Made by a program: the position numbers and the translations under genes
Assembly (NCBI GenBank): GCA_009760855.2
Contig: WPIO01000275.1
Coordinates: 64,001 to 128,000 of the forward strand
Direction of reading: 5' to 3'
Length of the DNA stretch: 64,000 nucleotides
DNA from: Cristatella mucedo
Taxonomy: Eukaryota; Bryozoa; Phylactolaemata; Cristatellidae
The notes under the pieces: model-generated
Told to the model about the DNA's origin: nothing
Database searches by the model: none
The model's input: only the letters and a program-made list of their open reading frames with translations
In this document: in pieces, positions 47,196 to 58,860 of the stretch
How positions within the stretch are numbered: the stretch's first letter is position 1
Layout: each line of letters begins with the position of its first letter

Positions 47196-48632
47196 GAACT
47201 AATTGTGATTTGTTTATCAACCAGGAAGATCCCAACAATCCGTGGGAAATTGTGCCGAAGAGTCAAGCTTGGACAGGGGTTAAAATATCTCACTGCATGA
47301 GACTAGACTGTTGTACAGTGACATAGCCACTTTTCCATTAATACCCACGAGCTTGTTTGCTTACAGCCTGTAAAAACTTGAGTACTTGGAGCTGCATGTA
47401 ATGGCTTTTATGTCAGACCTTCAGCCACTAGGCACTAAATAATGATCATATCTAAAGAACGCTTTTCTCGCTTAATTGCTCCAGCGTCGTATCGAGCATC
47501 GTCCAATCTGCTTCAATCAGATCAGTAACTAAATGTATTGGAATAAGGTCGACCATAACTAAGCTCCTTTAAAACTATCTAAGCTGTGCAAAAAACAATA
47601 GGACGGCACTTGTGGCTGACGGAAGGCTAATATTTTACGATTGCATTTCCATAAACTGTAAGTGAGCAGCAGAGCCCTGGCAGTGATCAATTAACAAAAC
47701 GTTATGCACTATCTTTAAATGAGTTTACACATATAGATGAAGCATTGTCAATGGAAAGAAAATCTACAAGAGAATACTCTAGACATTTTGCAGCACTTAA
47801 TTAATTCAGCAGTAAAAATTAAGCCACCGAACCTATACAAAATACCCTAAGAGATGTATTTTTGCTAATTATGATGGCTCAACCACAATTAAGATGAAGC
47901 TGCTTCCCGAGATGTACAGGCGCATAGGTCTACAAGGCGTCTGCCTGAGTAGAGAAGCCCTCCATAGCACCTGGAAGGACGAGATACAGAGCTTGCTACC
48001 CACAAGAGTCGCTGCAGAAATCACTTAGGCAGTGGGCTACATTTTCAGCCCTCTAACCTCCAGACAGGTCATAAAGCCAGCACCTACAGCAAGCGACCCA
48101 TCGTGGCCGGGTTCAGACACGTGTTTGGGGACTCGACCGTGTTGCAGAGACCTAATTTAAATTGAGTAAATAGGGGCAACAGATCCTCGAGGCTGAGCAT
48201 AAAATAGCCAACCAGTTCTGGTCAGTCTAGAAGGACCATCGAGTTTACTATCATCTCTATTTTTCGAATAGGGAGATTTAAGAAGAGACATTCAAATAAA
48301 TGAAGAAAGCAAGAGGATTTACATGGACGTCACAGAGTAGTGAGAAAACAGATTAAAATAGTGTCGTAGGTCAAAACGCGTGAAAATAGCAGCTCAGGAC
48401 AAATGGAGAAGAATTATTAAATGTGATTGCAGGGAGAACAGAGTCTACAGTGCTTAAAGACATGATAAGCGAGTTCCTAATCTAAATATTATTCACAGAA
48501 ATAGGCGGAGGTGTGAAGACATGCTTGCATAGGAAACGCCAGGAAACTCTAATAGATCTTTTGACAGACTCAATACCAGTAGCAGAAACACTCCCACACT
48601 ATACCGAGAGGGATCGACGCGTTTGACCGTAC
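47196..48632. other. 5' part of the ROCO gene intron (minus-strand sense), nothing else firm
   Basis: The intron runs 48632..45350. A 44-codon plus-strand frame at 47894-48028 looks mildly protein-like but has no other support. Confidence 0.4.
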
Positions 48633-50466
48633 CTGGTTTACGTGGATGCATCCATAATCCAGGTATGTAATCATCGCATCCTCTACAGTACCAAGTAGTT
48701 GTACAGTTTTGGTCAGCATGGGATGACTCCTCTTTTTCCAGTTGATTCAAAAGAACGGTGCGGCCGTCAGGCGCTTTTGGCGAAAGCTGCTTGTGATTTT
48801 TATGTCTCGGGCAGATAATCATGCACAAAGGAGGGACGCCTTTCCAATGCTCAGCAATATTTTTACTGATGAAGCTCAGCAGCGGTTGAAATACATTCCA
48901 GATATTCACCTCCGTTGATCTTGAAAATGCAATTAGATCCAAGGTGCCGTTGACTCGGCTAATGATAAAGTGCACACGATCGCGTACGAACAGTACTCCA
49001 TCCTTCCAAACCTCCGGCGAGGCTTCTTTAGCCCATGTTATTACTGATGCCAGGTTAGTTGCAAAGAACGCTAGCGGCATGCACTTTTCAATGAAAAAGA
49101 GACGCACGTGAACAGAAGGACTGCGAGACGATTCTTGTAACCATTCTGCTAACTTAGGCAGTGGTTCATCCATAAGATTACTGGTCAATATGTATTGGTC
49201 ATTACCAACCTTGTTTATCATGAGAAAATGCTGCATAAAGCTGGCAACAACTGGCACACGCTCTTCATTTCCCAGCAACAAACGAAAGAAAGTCTCACCG
49301 AGAAACCCGCGATCGTATTCCTCTTTGAAATGTCTATAGGAGTCCTTGGCCATATACTTTAGCATTCTTTCACAATTGTCGTGATGTAATATCTTCTTTA
49401 ATTCATCAATGATGCGCCGAGGTTGGTGAAATATATACTGTTTAAGAGACTCGGAGCTTTCTAACCATATAATCTGGGATGTGGTCACAAGAGAACGAAG
49501 TATGACTTTCAGAGCAGAGTCATCAGTCTCCGGATCCAAGTGCCTTCTATACACTTCTTTGACTTGTTTCCATTCCAGATATGGCTGATCCTCGCTTGAC
49601 GGATGCTCTTTAATCTCTTTCATTATACGGCACCAAGATGCGGGATATTGCACATTTGGCTTAAGTTTATCCTTGATCAATGAAAGCAGCTTAAGCAAGT
49701 ACTCGTGCTGCAGCTCACTGACTTTCTTCGTGCAGCTCAGTGTCATGACAGGAATATCAGCAGAAGACAATATGAGCACCGACTTCTTGAGAGAATTGAT
49801 GGAAGGTTTGTGAGATTTTATGTCTCCGAGTCCAATGATTTGAGCAGCAAGGTCTTCTTCAGCAGAAAGTTTAAGTTCTAATACATAACTCTCCATATCT
49901 TTCAATCTGGCGTTGACATCGTCGGCTACAACCTCATCGGAGTGGGTTCCAACTATGATCACCCGGATATCAGTTGACTTGGCAAAAACTGTCATAAGCC
50001 AATTTTTTACCTGTTTCTTCTGCTCATCAATATCTATATCCATTCTGTATGCTATTATGCAAAGACCGTTATTAGGCAAAAATATAGGAACAACTTTATG
50101 ATAAATTTCATGACCTCCAAAGTCATTCACTATAACGACCGAATCTCCAATTTTCAATAGGTTCTGGTCGATAACACGAGTTCTGTCTTCTACTGCACAA
50201 GCCGAGGGTTCCCTCATAAGCAAAGACTGGGCGATGCTAGTCTTTCCAGCACCAGTGTTGCCAAGCATGTTTATGGTGTCAGTGCAAAGTGATTCTTTTC
50301 CTTGAATAACATCTCGGAAGTACTTCCGAATAGCTTCCATTCCTTGCCGACACACTTCACGAGGCGGGAAAACCATTGGGTTCTTTTCCAAGTCGAGTGT
50401 GATCAGCGAAGTGCGTACGACTTCCTCTGGCAGCTCACTTATCGTATTTATATTCCCCACTTTTTC
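48633..50466 (-). CDS. ROCO-family GTPase, Roc-COR exon
   Basis: Large exon of 611 codons plus one base. The acceptor TTTATTTTTAG ends at 50467 and the donor CCAG|GTACGG starts at 48632 (phase 1). Numbering from the Val codon at 50460: residues about 8-36 look like the last leucine-rich repeat (LPEEV, LITLDLEKNPM, FPP). The Roc GTPase has P-loop GNTGAGKTS (67-75), switch-II DFGGHE (113-118), THSD in place of NKxD (172-175) and LSC (241-243). COR follows from about 272 (ASW..IM, WKQVKEVYRRHL, FHQPRRIIDELKKIL). A Cys/His-rich segment (550-595, CPRH, CRGC) may bind zinc. ROCO GTPases such as LRRK, DAPK1 and MFHAS1 are GTP-regulated dimeric signalling scaffolds. The open frame runs on to 48493, but splicing to the CARD exon better explains the C-terminus. 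LRR exons upstream were not found. Confidence 0.88.
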
Positions 50467-50731
50467 CTAAAAATAAAGAGAGCTCAACTGACGGATAAGC
50501 CATGATGGGAAAGGCAGCTCACCAATCGCACAACTCAGTGCTTTATCCACACTACTATGAAGCATTGATAAAAGGAATGCATGTTTGTTGAGCTAAGGTT
50601 TGTACAAGAATTTTCCTCGTGAATAACTGGAAGTAGGCATGGCCAAAGAAATACCTTTCAGCCTCTATAGGCCTTCAATTGGGGTTAAAACCATCATTTG
50701 GTTAATGGAATATACGGCAAACTGCATGTAC

Positions 50732-50836
50732 CTGTTTGATAAGGTTGCTTTCTTCTACTGCAGGTAAGTTAGCGAATAATAAACGGCATTGCTCACCAGA
50801 ATAGATCAGTATGCAATGGCTATACTTGATGTAATC
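50732..50836 (-). CDS. Probable small exon upstream of the Roc-COR exon
   Basis: Acceptor CTGTTTCATGTTTAG|G and donor AAACAG|GTACAT flank exactly 35 open codons, phase 0 at both ends. It joins in frame to the Roc-COR exon across a 265-base intron. The peptide contains HCILIYSGEQCRLLFANLP and EESNLIKQ. It is not an obvious leucine-rich repeat, so it may link the repeats to the GTPase or be spurious. The splice signals and phase are the main support. Confidence 0.45.
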
Positions 50837-50914
50837 CTAAACATGAAACAGAATGACTAGCATTACACGCAGTAAGTTACACGTCGGGCCCACACTTCTG
50901 ACAATATATGTAAT

Positions 50915-51339
50915 TCGTCCCTCATCACTTCACACTTCGACTTTGAGAGCACCACACAATCCTTATTTTTCCTAAATATATAATGATATGACCGGCGATG
51001 ATATGGATGATTCCTTAGCTGATGAGGGTCTGGTGGCGATGACTAAGTCGGCTAATGAGAACGAGGAAAAGCAGCCAGGGGTTCCACAGGTTCAGTAGGA
51101 GGGAAACGGCATTCAACTGAACCGTCCATCTCAAGTCGCGAGAACTATTAGGGAAGTACAGGACATGAATGTCAAACTGGAACTACATCCGATAGGTGTA
51201 TTTAAATTCCAAAATGTGCTTGATGGAGCAAAGAAACCTTTCAAAAACCTCGCAATTAGTACAAAAAGACAGATCCAGCAACTGCCTATTGGACATACAG
51301 TTCAAAGTGACCTTGTAATAATAGACGAATATATTGCTC
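50915..51339 (+). repeat. Unidentified repeat, copy 1
   Basis: Similar to 53065-53490 over about 400 bases. The best conserved core is GATGATTCCTTAGCTGATGA then GGGTCTGGTGGCGATGA. In one frame copy 1 reads MTGDDMDDSLADEGLVAMTK, and copy 2 keeps DDSLADE-LVA. This suggests a decayed coding sequence such as a transposon ORF1. No known domain. Confidence 0.6.
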
Positions 51340-52120
51340 CAAAATATAGTCCTAGTTTTATTATGCCTAAATGTAACACTTGAAATTGGTGACAAGTTTG
51401 GCGCCTGGTTAAAGTAGAATGGAACATCTAACTGGGTCCCTCCATGGGTAACATCTGGTCTCAAATTCTGCAACTCACGGCTTGTCAATATATTGACCTG
51501 TACAAAATCAGGCACTCACCACTGGAGCCAAACTCAACAATTAGGCTTGTCTGCTGTCGAGCCTTTTGCAGCTGTCAAATCACCACTCTTGGCCACCAGT
51601 AATGGGCCCCCAATTAAGCAGTGCCTAAGTTTCAAGGCTGGGTCACTCACTTTAAGATCGCTTCATTAAATAGCTACAGCCTGCCTATCGGAACTACTCC
51701 CACACAAGGCTTGGCGTCGTACAACCGGATTTTCCGAATAAACCCATTTAGCGGAACGTTCCTTAAACCTTATAGGCTCCGAAAACATAAACTTAATCCT
51801 GACTGGTGGTTAGACACCCTACTCGACCTGATAGAAATGTTACAAAGCTTAAAACCAACCTTTTATCGCAGCATTAGATGAATACTTGTGATTCGTCCTT
51901 AGTTTTGTGTAAGCCTGCTGAAACCTTGAATGCTGCGACAAACTATATTTGCATCCTTACCCTTAAAATGTCACCTCTAGCCGGATTATCCTCGTTACGA
52001 TTGTGCAGGCTACCACCGCAGGCTAACAATGCGACCGTGCTTCTTTTGTTGCATACGTAAAGTTCCAAGACATAGATTAAGTTTTCAGAGGGCATTATAC
52101 ATATGCAATATTATTATTAT
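51340..52120 (+). mobile_element. Old LINE-A 3' part
   Basis: Diverged RT C-terminus (for example TTCAAGGCTGGGTCACTCAC for the part encoding FKVLSLTF) and a 3' UTR with AAACTATATTTGCATCCTTA. The right stem half is GTTTTCAGAGGGCATTATAC, followed by an ATTATTATTAT tail. It pairs with 55520-56320 as the closest relative. Confidence 0.75.
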
Positions 52121-52506
52121 CCAGAAACTTCAGCCTGAATAGGACGGCTGTGGCAACTTTACTATATTTATAGTTTAGCGGGGGGGGGCGTTGCCACTAA
52201 GACAGAATGCAAGGTGGTTGTCTATTGCCTAGCTGTGGGTCCACGAGAAGAAAGCTCTTTTGAATCTTCTACAGGCACGACTAAACGCACCAAAAATGTA
52301 TACGAACTGAGAAAATATTGTAAGAACCATGCTACTTTGCTTTTTTTTTTCATCAAGAAGTAAGGTACCTTCTCTTCAGTCGCTAGCAAGTTCGAAGATT
52401 AAAGGACACAGAAAGCAAAAGGAATGCAGGAAACAATGATTTATGTACGGATTCATGTTAATGGCTTAACTTTTTTTATCAAGCATACATTCGTCCCTCA
52501 TCAATA

Positions 52507-53063
52507 CGTCTCATTGGCCACATTACACCACTTTCCCGACCTGCACCGGCTACCCGTCAAGCAACGGATTGACTTCAAGGTTTTGTCGCTCACTTTTAGG
52601 TCACCCCATTCTTTGGCTCCAACCTACCTCTCAGATCAACTCCCCCAACAGGCCAAGCATCGTACCACCTGCTTTTCGGAATCCAAAAGTATACCATTAC
52701 CTCGTAAAAAACCTCAAATCCTTAGTAGACAGTGCATTTAGTTCGTATTCTGCCAAAGCCTGGAACTTAATCTCGACTTGGGTCACATCATCCCCTGAAT
52801 TGACCACATTTCTAATGATCTTTAAAAACACCTATTTGGACAGTATTTAGTGGGTCTCTGTGATTCGTCGTTCATGTGCTTACGTGTGCTGACACTGTGC
52901 ATGCTGCCACTTACCATGTTATTCATTTTTTGTTTGTTTATCAAGCATGATATTGCTCATCATTCAGTTGAATTTCTCTTTGCAGTAAATGTAAAGCGCC
53001 TAGATTGAGATTGAGTTCTCTGAGGGCGCTTTATCAAGTGCATTAGTGTTATTATTATTATTA
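52507..53063 (+). mobile_element. LINE-A 3' fragment
   Basis: Coding segment equal to CHITPLLADLHWLPVKQRID and onward to AKAWN, with frameshifts. Then a 3' UTR, an intact stem-loop at 52993-53032 (AAAGCGCC/GGCGCTTT) and a (TTA)n tail. Confidence 0.9.
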
Positions 53064-53064
53064 A

Positions 53065-53490
53065 TTCACTCATCGACTGTCAGAGCACCACTCAATCCGT
53101 TTTTTCAAATATATAGCGATGCGACCGGCAACGGAACGGATGATTCCTTAGCTGATGAGGATCTGGTGGCGACGATTATGTCGGCTAGTTAGTAGAGGAA
53201 AAGCATCAAGAGGTTTTAGGGCATCAGTAAAAATAGGAGAAGAACGGAGACAGAAAACGGCATAAAACTTAAGCATCCAGCTCAAATCGTGGCAACTAAT
53301 AAGGAAGTACACACGATAATTGTCAACGGGAACCACTCACGATATGCCTTCTGCGATTCAAGACCTTGCTCGATCGAGCGGTAAGCCATTCAAAAGCCTC
53401 CACACGAATATGAAAACATAGCTTTAGCAACTGCCTGTCCAGATTTTCTTCAGCCAAAGACCAGACACACTTCCTGTGGCCTCATACAAC
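53065..53490 (+). repeat. Unidentified repeat, copy 2
   Basis: Partner of 50915-51339, starting immediately after a LINE-A tail. Its frames are more damaged. An AT-rich unknown segment follows to the (AT)n tract. Confidence 0.6.
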
Positions 53491-53735
53491 TTTCTCAGGT
53501 GAAGGCGACTCAGGCTACTAAGATACTGGACCACGTTAAGACTATTCTACTAGGAAAAAATAACCTTGATCAGTGGTTACGCTTGAACCAATGTCTTTTA
53601 GGTTAGTAATACGGATCAGAAGAAATGGCTGGACAGAAAAGTAAGTGATAGGATAGACGTCTTTGCAAGCTGGTTAATACAAATGCAGAACAGATCGGAG
53701 AGAAGTCTTACATTGTGGGACACTAGATTTTTTCT

Positions 53736-54116
<381 letters not shown>

Positions 54117-54814
54117 ACATTAGTTCTGGAGCTATAATATTCTGGAATGATGGTCATTGAACTTCTAACGGACCACGATACTACTACCTAATATGTGACC
54201 ACTGATCATTAGCCTAATAATTCTTGGAGTTTGATAATAAACGGAGCACTTAATGCCGGTGACTTTAATATACATCGAACTTTAAATGTTTACATAGAAA
54301 AGTTCGCTGCCTGTGAGCTGTGACCACTGCCTACCTTAAATGACACAAAACGCTTTATTAGGATGTGAGTGTGTAAAGGCCGCATTGGAATGGCTGGGCA
54401 GGATTAGAACTGTAACTAAATGATATGATGACGATAAGCGGGCCAACTTATCAAGGACAAAACTAGCAGTCTCTAAGAAACTTGAGAGTCTAACCCAAGG
54501 ACAGAGCAAGGCCAGAATATTACTAAGTACAATCGCAAAAACTTTGTACTTTTCCAAAATTTCATTTCGTGAAAAGTCGTATTAACAAAGCCTGCCGACT
54601 TGAAGCCACACTATGTTGGTCATAAATTAGGGCTAATTTCAACAAGTGTAAAATAAATCATACATCTGTGACAATCGAGATGTTTTTTGTAACTACTTCA
54701 TTCACTTGTGCCAGCCTTTGAAATATTATGCTTGCAGTAAGCGATTGATAATACCATTAGCGATAGTTATGGATCATTTCATAGTATCTCTGTAAGAGAA
54801 TACTGAGCATTAAT

Positions 54815-54975
54815 AGTAGTGGTTATGCTCCCAAAGCTTTGAACTCACTACCGATTCACATCACAACGTCCATTGACATGACATTTTAAAATAAGCTTAA
54901 AAGGCACATGCCTATTACAGGACTTGGTGGGTCTTTATGATTCGTTTGACTTGAGCATATAGCTGTGTACACTAT
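54815..54975 (+). mobile_element. Old LINE-A 3' scrap
   Basis: GGTTATGCTCCCAAAGCTTT, GAACTCACTACC and AAGGCACATGCCTATTACAG match the part encoding YAPKAWNSLP and KTHLFRT, followed by the GGTGGGTCT...GATTCGT stop region. Confidence 0.65.
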
Positions 54976-55139
54976 GACTGCGTTTTGAGGATGTTACCAC
55001 AAATGACTTGGTTAGTACATTCCATACAGCATCTGTAAAGTTCTCAGATTGGCATTTTGTTTTCTGAAGGTTGCACATAAATGTATTGTAATTAGTGAAA
55101 TGTGGACTCTGTAATAATGGAATAATGGCTACTACTGGA

Positions 55140-56320
55140 ATAATGACTCCGTGCTTGGTATGCTTCATTTCAAGGCCAACACTCTCCTTGCAGCAGATGT
55201 GACCACCAAACATAATGTAGGCTTCCACTTCAATGCAGATGTCTGTCAGTTGTATTTTCGTTCTGATCCTGTACAGCACTGCAGGTTGATGAACAATCCC
55301 AGCTCCATCGCTGCATGTATTGATGACAGATACACACAGATTAAAGAAAATATTTTAAAATCAAATAACTGTAAACCGACTTACTAGCCAGTAGCAATAA
55401 ACCAAGAAAGTGTACTCAGAAACCAAACTACTTAGTGTTCTAAATCGACTCCACCAGCATATCTCATGTTACGGCTGCACGAAATCCAAGTGTTTAGTCT
55501 AAAGTAACCTAGCAATGGAAATATACATTGCAGCAAAGTAGAGTCCGAGTTTTAGTCTGCCTAATTTTAACATAATAAATAGGTGACAGGAGTCATGCCA
55601 GGCTAAAGAAGAATGCTACATCTAACTGTTTCAATCCATTTGTAACATCCAGCTTCAAATTCCGCCACTATCAGCTTGCCAGTATATTGAGCTGTGAAAA
55701 ATCAGGTACTTACGGCTACAGCCGAACTCAGCACATCGGCTTGTCTGTTGTCGAGACTTTCGCAGTTGCAAATCACGCCCACTTTGGCCACCGATCACCG
55801 ATTTGCAATTTAGAAGTGCCTATGTTTCAAGGATGGGTCCGTCACTTTAGGATCACTTCATTATCTGGCTACAGCCCGCCTATCGGAACTACTGCCATAC
55901 CTCGGAACTACCGATACTTTGCATCGTACCACCGGATTTTCCGAATTAACCCCTCTGACAAAACATTTCTCATACTTTCTATGTTTCCAAAAAACACGAA
56001 CTGAATATTGACTGACGGTTATACAAAGTAATCGACCTGACAAAAATTTAAAAAGCTTGAAAACCACAATAATTCACAGCATTAGGTTAATATTTGTGAT
56101 TCGTCCTTGGCTTTTTTACGCAAGCTGACATTGTGCATGATGCGATTTCTTAATTTTGCATTCTAACCCTTGGCATGTCTCCTTTAACCGGACTAACCTC
56201 GTTGAAGTTGTTTAGGCTACCACTAACAATGCGATCGTGCTTCGTTTGTAGCATGTGTACAGTGCCTAGATTGAGAGTAAGTTTTCAGAGGTCGTTATAC
56301 GAATGCATTATTGCTATTAT
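55140..56320 (+). mobile_element. Old LINE-A with decayed RT core
   Basis: It begins in the RT domain (GTGCTTGGT for SVLGP). DVTTKHNVGFHFNADVCQLY corresponds to DVIAKHNLGFPFYADDTQLY, so the catalytic YADD has become NADV. It continues through SIAACIDD, the C-terminal region and a 3' tail with GTTTTCAGAGGTCGTTATAC and an ATTATTGCTATTAT tail. Many stops; not functional. Confidence 0.8.
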
Positions 56321-57439
56321 CCGGAAACGTCAACCTGAGTAGGATAAATGTTGATGATTTAAGTTCCGAGAATACAAGTCTCTTTGAATGTTCTGTTTTT
56401 TCTAAATAGTCATGCGTATACGCGGTTTGGGGAATATCTGATTGCAGGCTATTTCGGCACGAAGCGTCAGTTTGGCCCGTGAGAAGGAATGCTGCTGGAC
56501 CATTGCCAAGTCGGGTATGACTTAGCTGGCTGCTAGACTCGGAGTGAAGGCTCACCGAGAGAGGCGTCGAGCTAGCTAAGTGGCTCGTATATGTAGTCAC
56601 ATTTTTGGAAACCTGTTCATTAAAGTTAGCTCGGAGTGCAATTTAAGAAATTGCCGAAAGAATAGGCCCAGCTGTATGGGGCGCTTAAAAAGGTGTTTGC
56701 AGGACTTGCAGGTGAGGAGAGGCCGGTCAACTATGGCACAAACCAAAAACTTTAAACTAAACTACTCTGTTGCAGTGAAATAACCAGTAACCCGTTCTGG
56801 ATGTAAATATATGGTAAAAAACCTTCAAGCCTGAGTGAAAGTAGGCTCTGCTATAAAGATAATTGGCAGTTTTGCTGGGCCTTCCCTTACTTCGAAAATG
56901 TCTATAACACACTGGTAGAAAAAGCAGCCTCCTGGCTCTGGGGGATAGCTCCTCCAATCAGGGAAAATCACCAGAGACATAGACCATTCACCTAAATTTT
57001 GCAATCCATAACTTTGATGAAGCTGGTCATATGCACTAACGTAAACAATGGCAGGGGTTGAGTTTTAGAATGGGGCGGCTAACGCTCCTGCTCCCTTTGG
57101 AGCAGTATCCCTAGCTCTCAGCTCGGGCAAGAGCCTTAAATCTTCTCTTCACAAACTACCCTACACCTTCAACCAGTCCCAATACCGAACTGGCAGGGAG
57201 CCATTTTATGTGACTGCTCTAATCGCCACAATCGCTCACATACCGCTTTCTGTCGACGAATCTTCGACAAAATGCACGAACTTCCACATCTCGGAATAGG
57301 AGATACACTGCGTCAGATCGCATCATATGTGTGGCATTTAAGAATTCAGACATTTGCTTTTTAGCCCGAACCTGCATCGAATGACGTTGCCCTCGGCATA
57401 CTTCAACACCTGACCGGCAGTTTCCCCCAAGTTGTGTTA
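56321..57439. other. Unassigned, perhaps the 5' part of the decayed gypsy element
   Basis: Apart from 40 bases after the LINE tail that resemble the same position after 52120, nothing could be aligned. The right part may hold degraded gypsy pol sequence, but no motif can be read. Confidence 0.3.
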
Positions 57440-58640
57440 ATTCAATCACGTTCACGAACACCTCGTCGGCTCACTGTCTCACAACGATGGCACTTCAATA
57501 TCGACCTACGGTGGTCGACCGTTTCACTGGCTGGCCTCATGCATTTTCTCTGGCCGACATATATGCTTCCACCGTCACCCAAGCATTTGTCGACGGTTGT
57601 ATATCAAGCTACGGCATTTCTGAGTGGCTGACTTCTGACCAGGGAGGACGATTCGAGTTGTTCCTGTGGCTTGAACTAATAAAATCCACAGCAATGCAGC
57701 AAATTCGTACTGTAGCTTACTAACAGGCCGCTTAAGGTTTGGTAGAGTACCTGAACCGACAGCTCAAGGCAGCACTCATTGCAGGCACGTTGCAGTCCAC
57801 ATTCATGGCTTAAGTCACAGCTTCTCGAAATTGGCACTCCTAAAAAGTCTTAAATATATATAACATTTCTAACTCGTTTTGTAAGTGCCCCAAGAGAATT
57901 TCAGGTACACTATTAAGGAACTCTATCAGCCGCTTCACATATGCCTTGGGGCTCGAGCCCACGATCAAAGCCAGACCAAGGTCGGGCGAACACCTTAACC
58001 ACTCGACCAAACCAGCTAAGCAACATCGGCCACCCATCAGCCAAGCTAGTCTATAGGGAGAAGCAGTGATTGCCTTGGGGGTTTCTTAAGTGCAGCCGAG
58101 ACTCCGGCCTGCAGATCAGACGTCGCCCTATTTTTCAAGACACCAATCGAATACATGAGCAGCCTTAGCACTGTACCACCTCCAGATTCAGCTGGCCTAT
58201 CTTACGTTCGGACGACCTGCAGCATTTCGCCCAAGTCTTTGTGCATAACGACACTGCTCGTAGACCACCCTAGCCATCCTGCGACGGCCAATACATTGTG
58301 CTCGAATGGGCAGAAAAAACATTTTCCGTTAACTTCACCGGCCTCCGACTAGATGTTTCAATCGACCTGCTGAAGCCCACATATGTCGATGATAGTTAAA
58401 CCAAAACAGGCCACAAGCACAATTTTGGTATTGCCAGAATCTCTGTCGGCTGCACCAAGAACATATCCTACACCTACTTCAGAGCAATACCTTTCATCAG
58501 AGTCACCCAATCTCACAATATTGCCCCTTGTAGGAAACGCCGTCTGGCCCTGCTTATGCTTTCCCCCAGCGTTTCGGATTACATCATTCAAGGTTATCAC
58601 ATATCAATTGGAGGAACCGTTGTGGACTCATTAAGTTGCC
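57440..58640 (+). pseudogene. Ty3/gypsy-type integrase remnant
   Basis: Integrase core pieces in order: FNHVHEHLVGSLSHNDG (57446 on), a frameshift near 57510, VDRFTGWPHAFSLADI and AFVDGCISSYGISEWLTSDQ (both catalytic Asp present), two stops, then LVEYLNRQLKAAL with the expected Glu. After a SINE-2 insertion the C-terminal part follows in shifted frames: EYMSSLSTVPPP, FVHNDTARRPP, YIVLEWAEKTFSVNF and VSIDLLKPTYVDD, and near 58540-58580 a trace of the usual basic pol end. This order is typical of Ty3/gypsy polyproteins. RT, RNase H and gag are not seen. It is an inactive fragment, broken by stops, frameshifts and the insertion. Confidence 0.82.
57872..58018 (-). mobile_element. SINE-2 inserted in the gypsy remnant
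   Basis: Minus strand: AGCTGGTTTGGTCGAGTGGT head, CCGACCTTGGTCTGGC, B box GGGCTCGAGCCCC, tail GAAGCGGCTGATAGAGTTCC and an inner segment with a duplicated TTAAGG/TTCTCTTGGGGCAC part. It interrupts the integrase coding order. Confidence 0.85.
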
Positions 58641-58860
58641 CAGCCCTAGGCTGACCAGGGCAGGAGTGCATAATGCCTCTGCAGCCTTGTCCGTTCTTGC
58701 CGAACGGGTGAAAACATTACTAGATGGCCGGGAAGTAATGTGATTCTTTGCCAACGGGCAGTCTTTTTCAGCTCCCACAGCCGTGAGCTGACATGCCGTC
58801 CGTCTCCAGCTCCCTGAACTGCACGTAGAGAGAAGAACCTTGCTAGTTTTATTACATTGT
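58641..58860 (+). other. Possible gypsy LTR remnant
   Basis: Sits directly after the pol 3' end, where an LTR is expected, and is cut by the LINE-A copy at 58861. No second LTR copy was found to confirm it. Confidence 0.3.

Noticed and set aside
47894-48028. 44-codon frame reading MKLLPEMYRRIGLQGV and onward
   Set aside because: Mildly protein-like, but antisense to an intron, with no splice sites, no partner and no known motif.
48493-50460. Treating the 655-codon frame as a complete gene starting at 50460
   Set aside because: The first codon is GTG, directly inside an exon that begins at an acceptor (50467). The N-terminus is cut within a leucine-rich repeat, and the C-terminus overruns a phase-matched donor.
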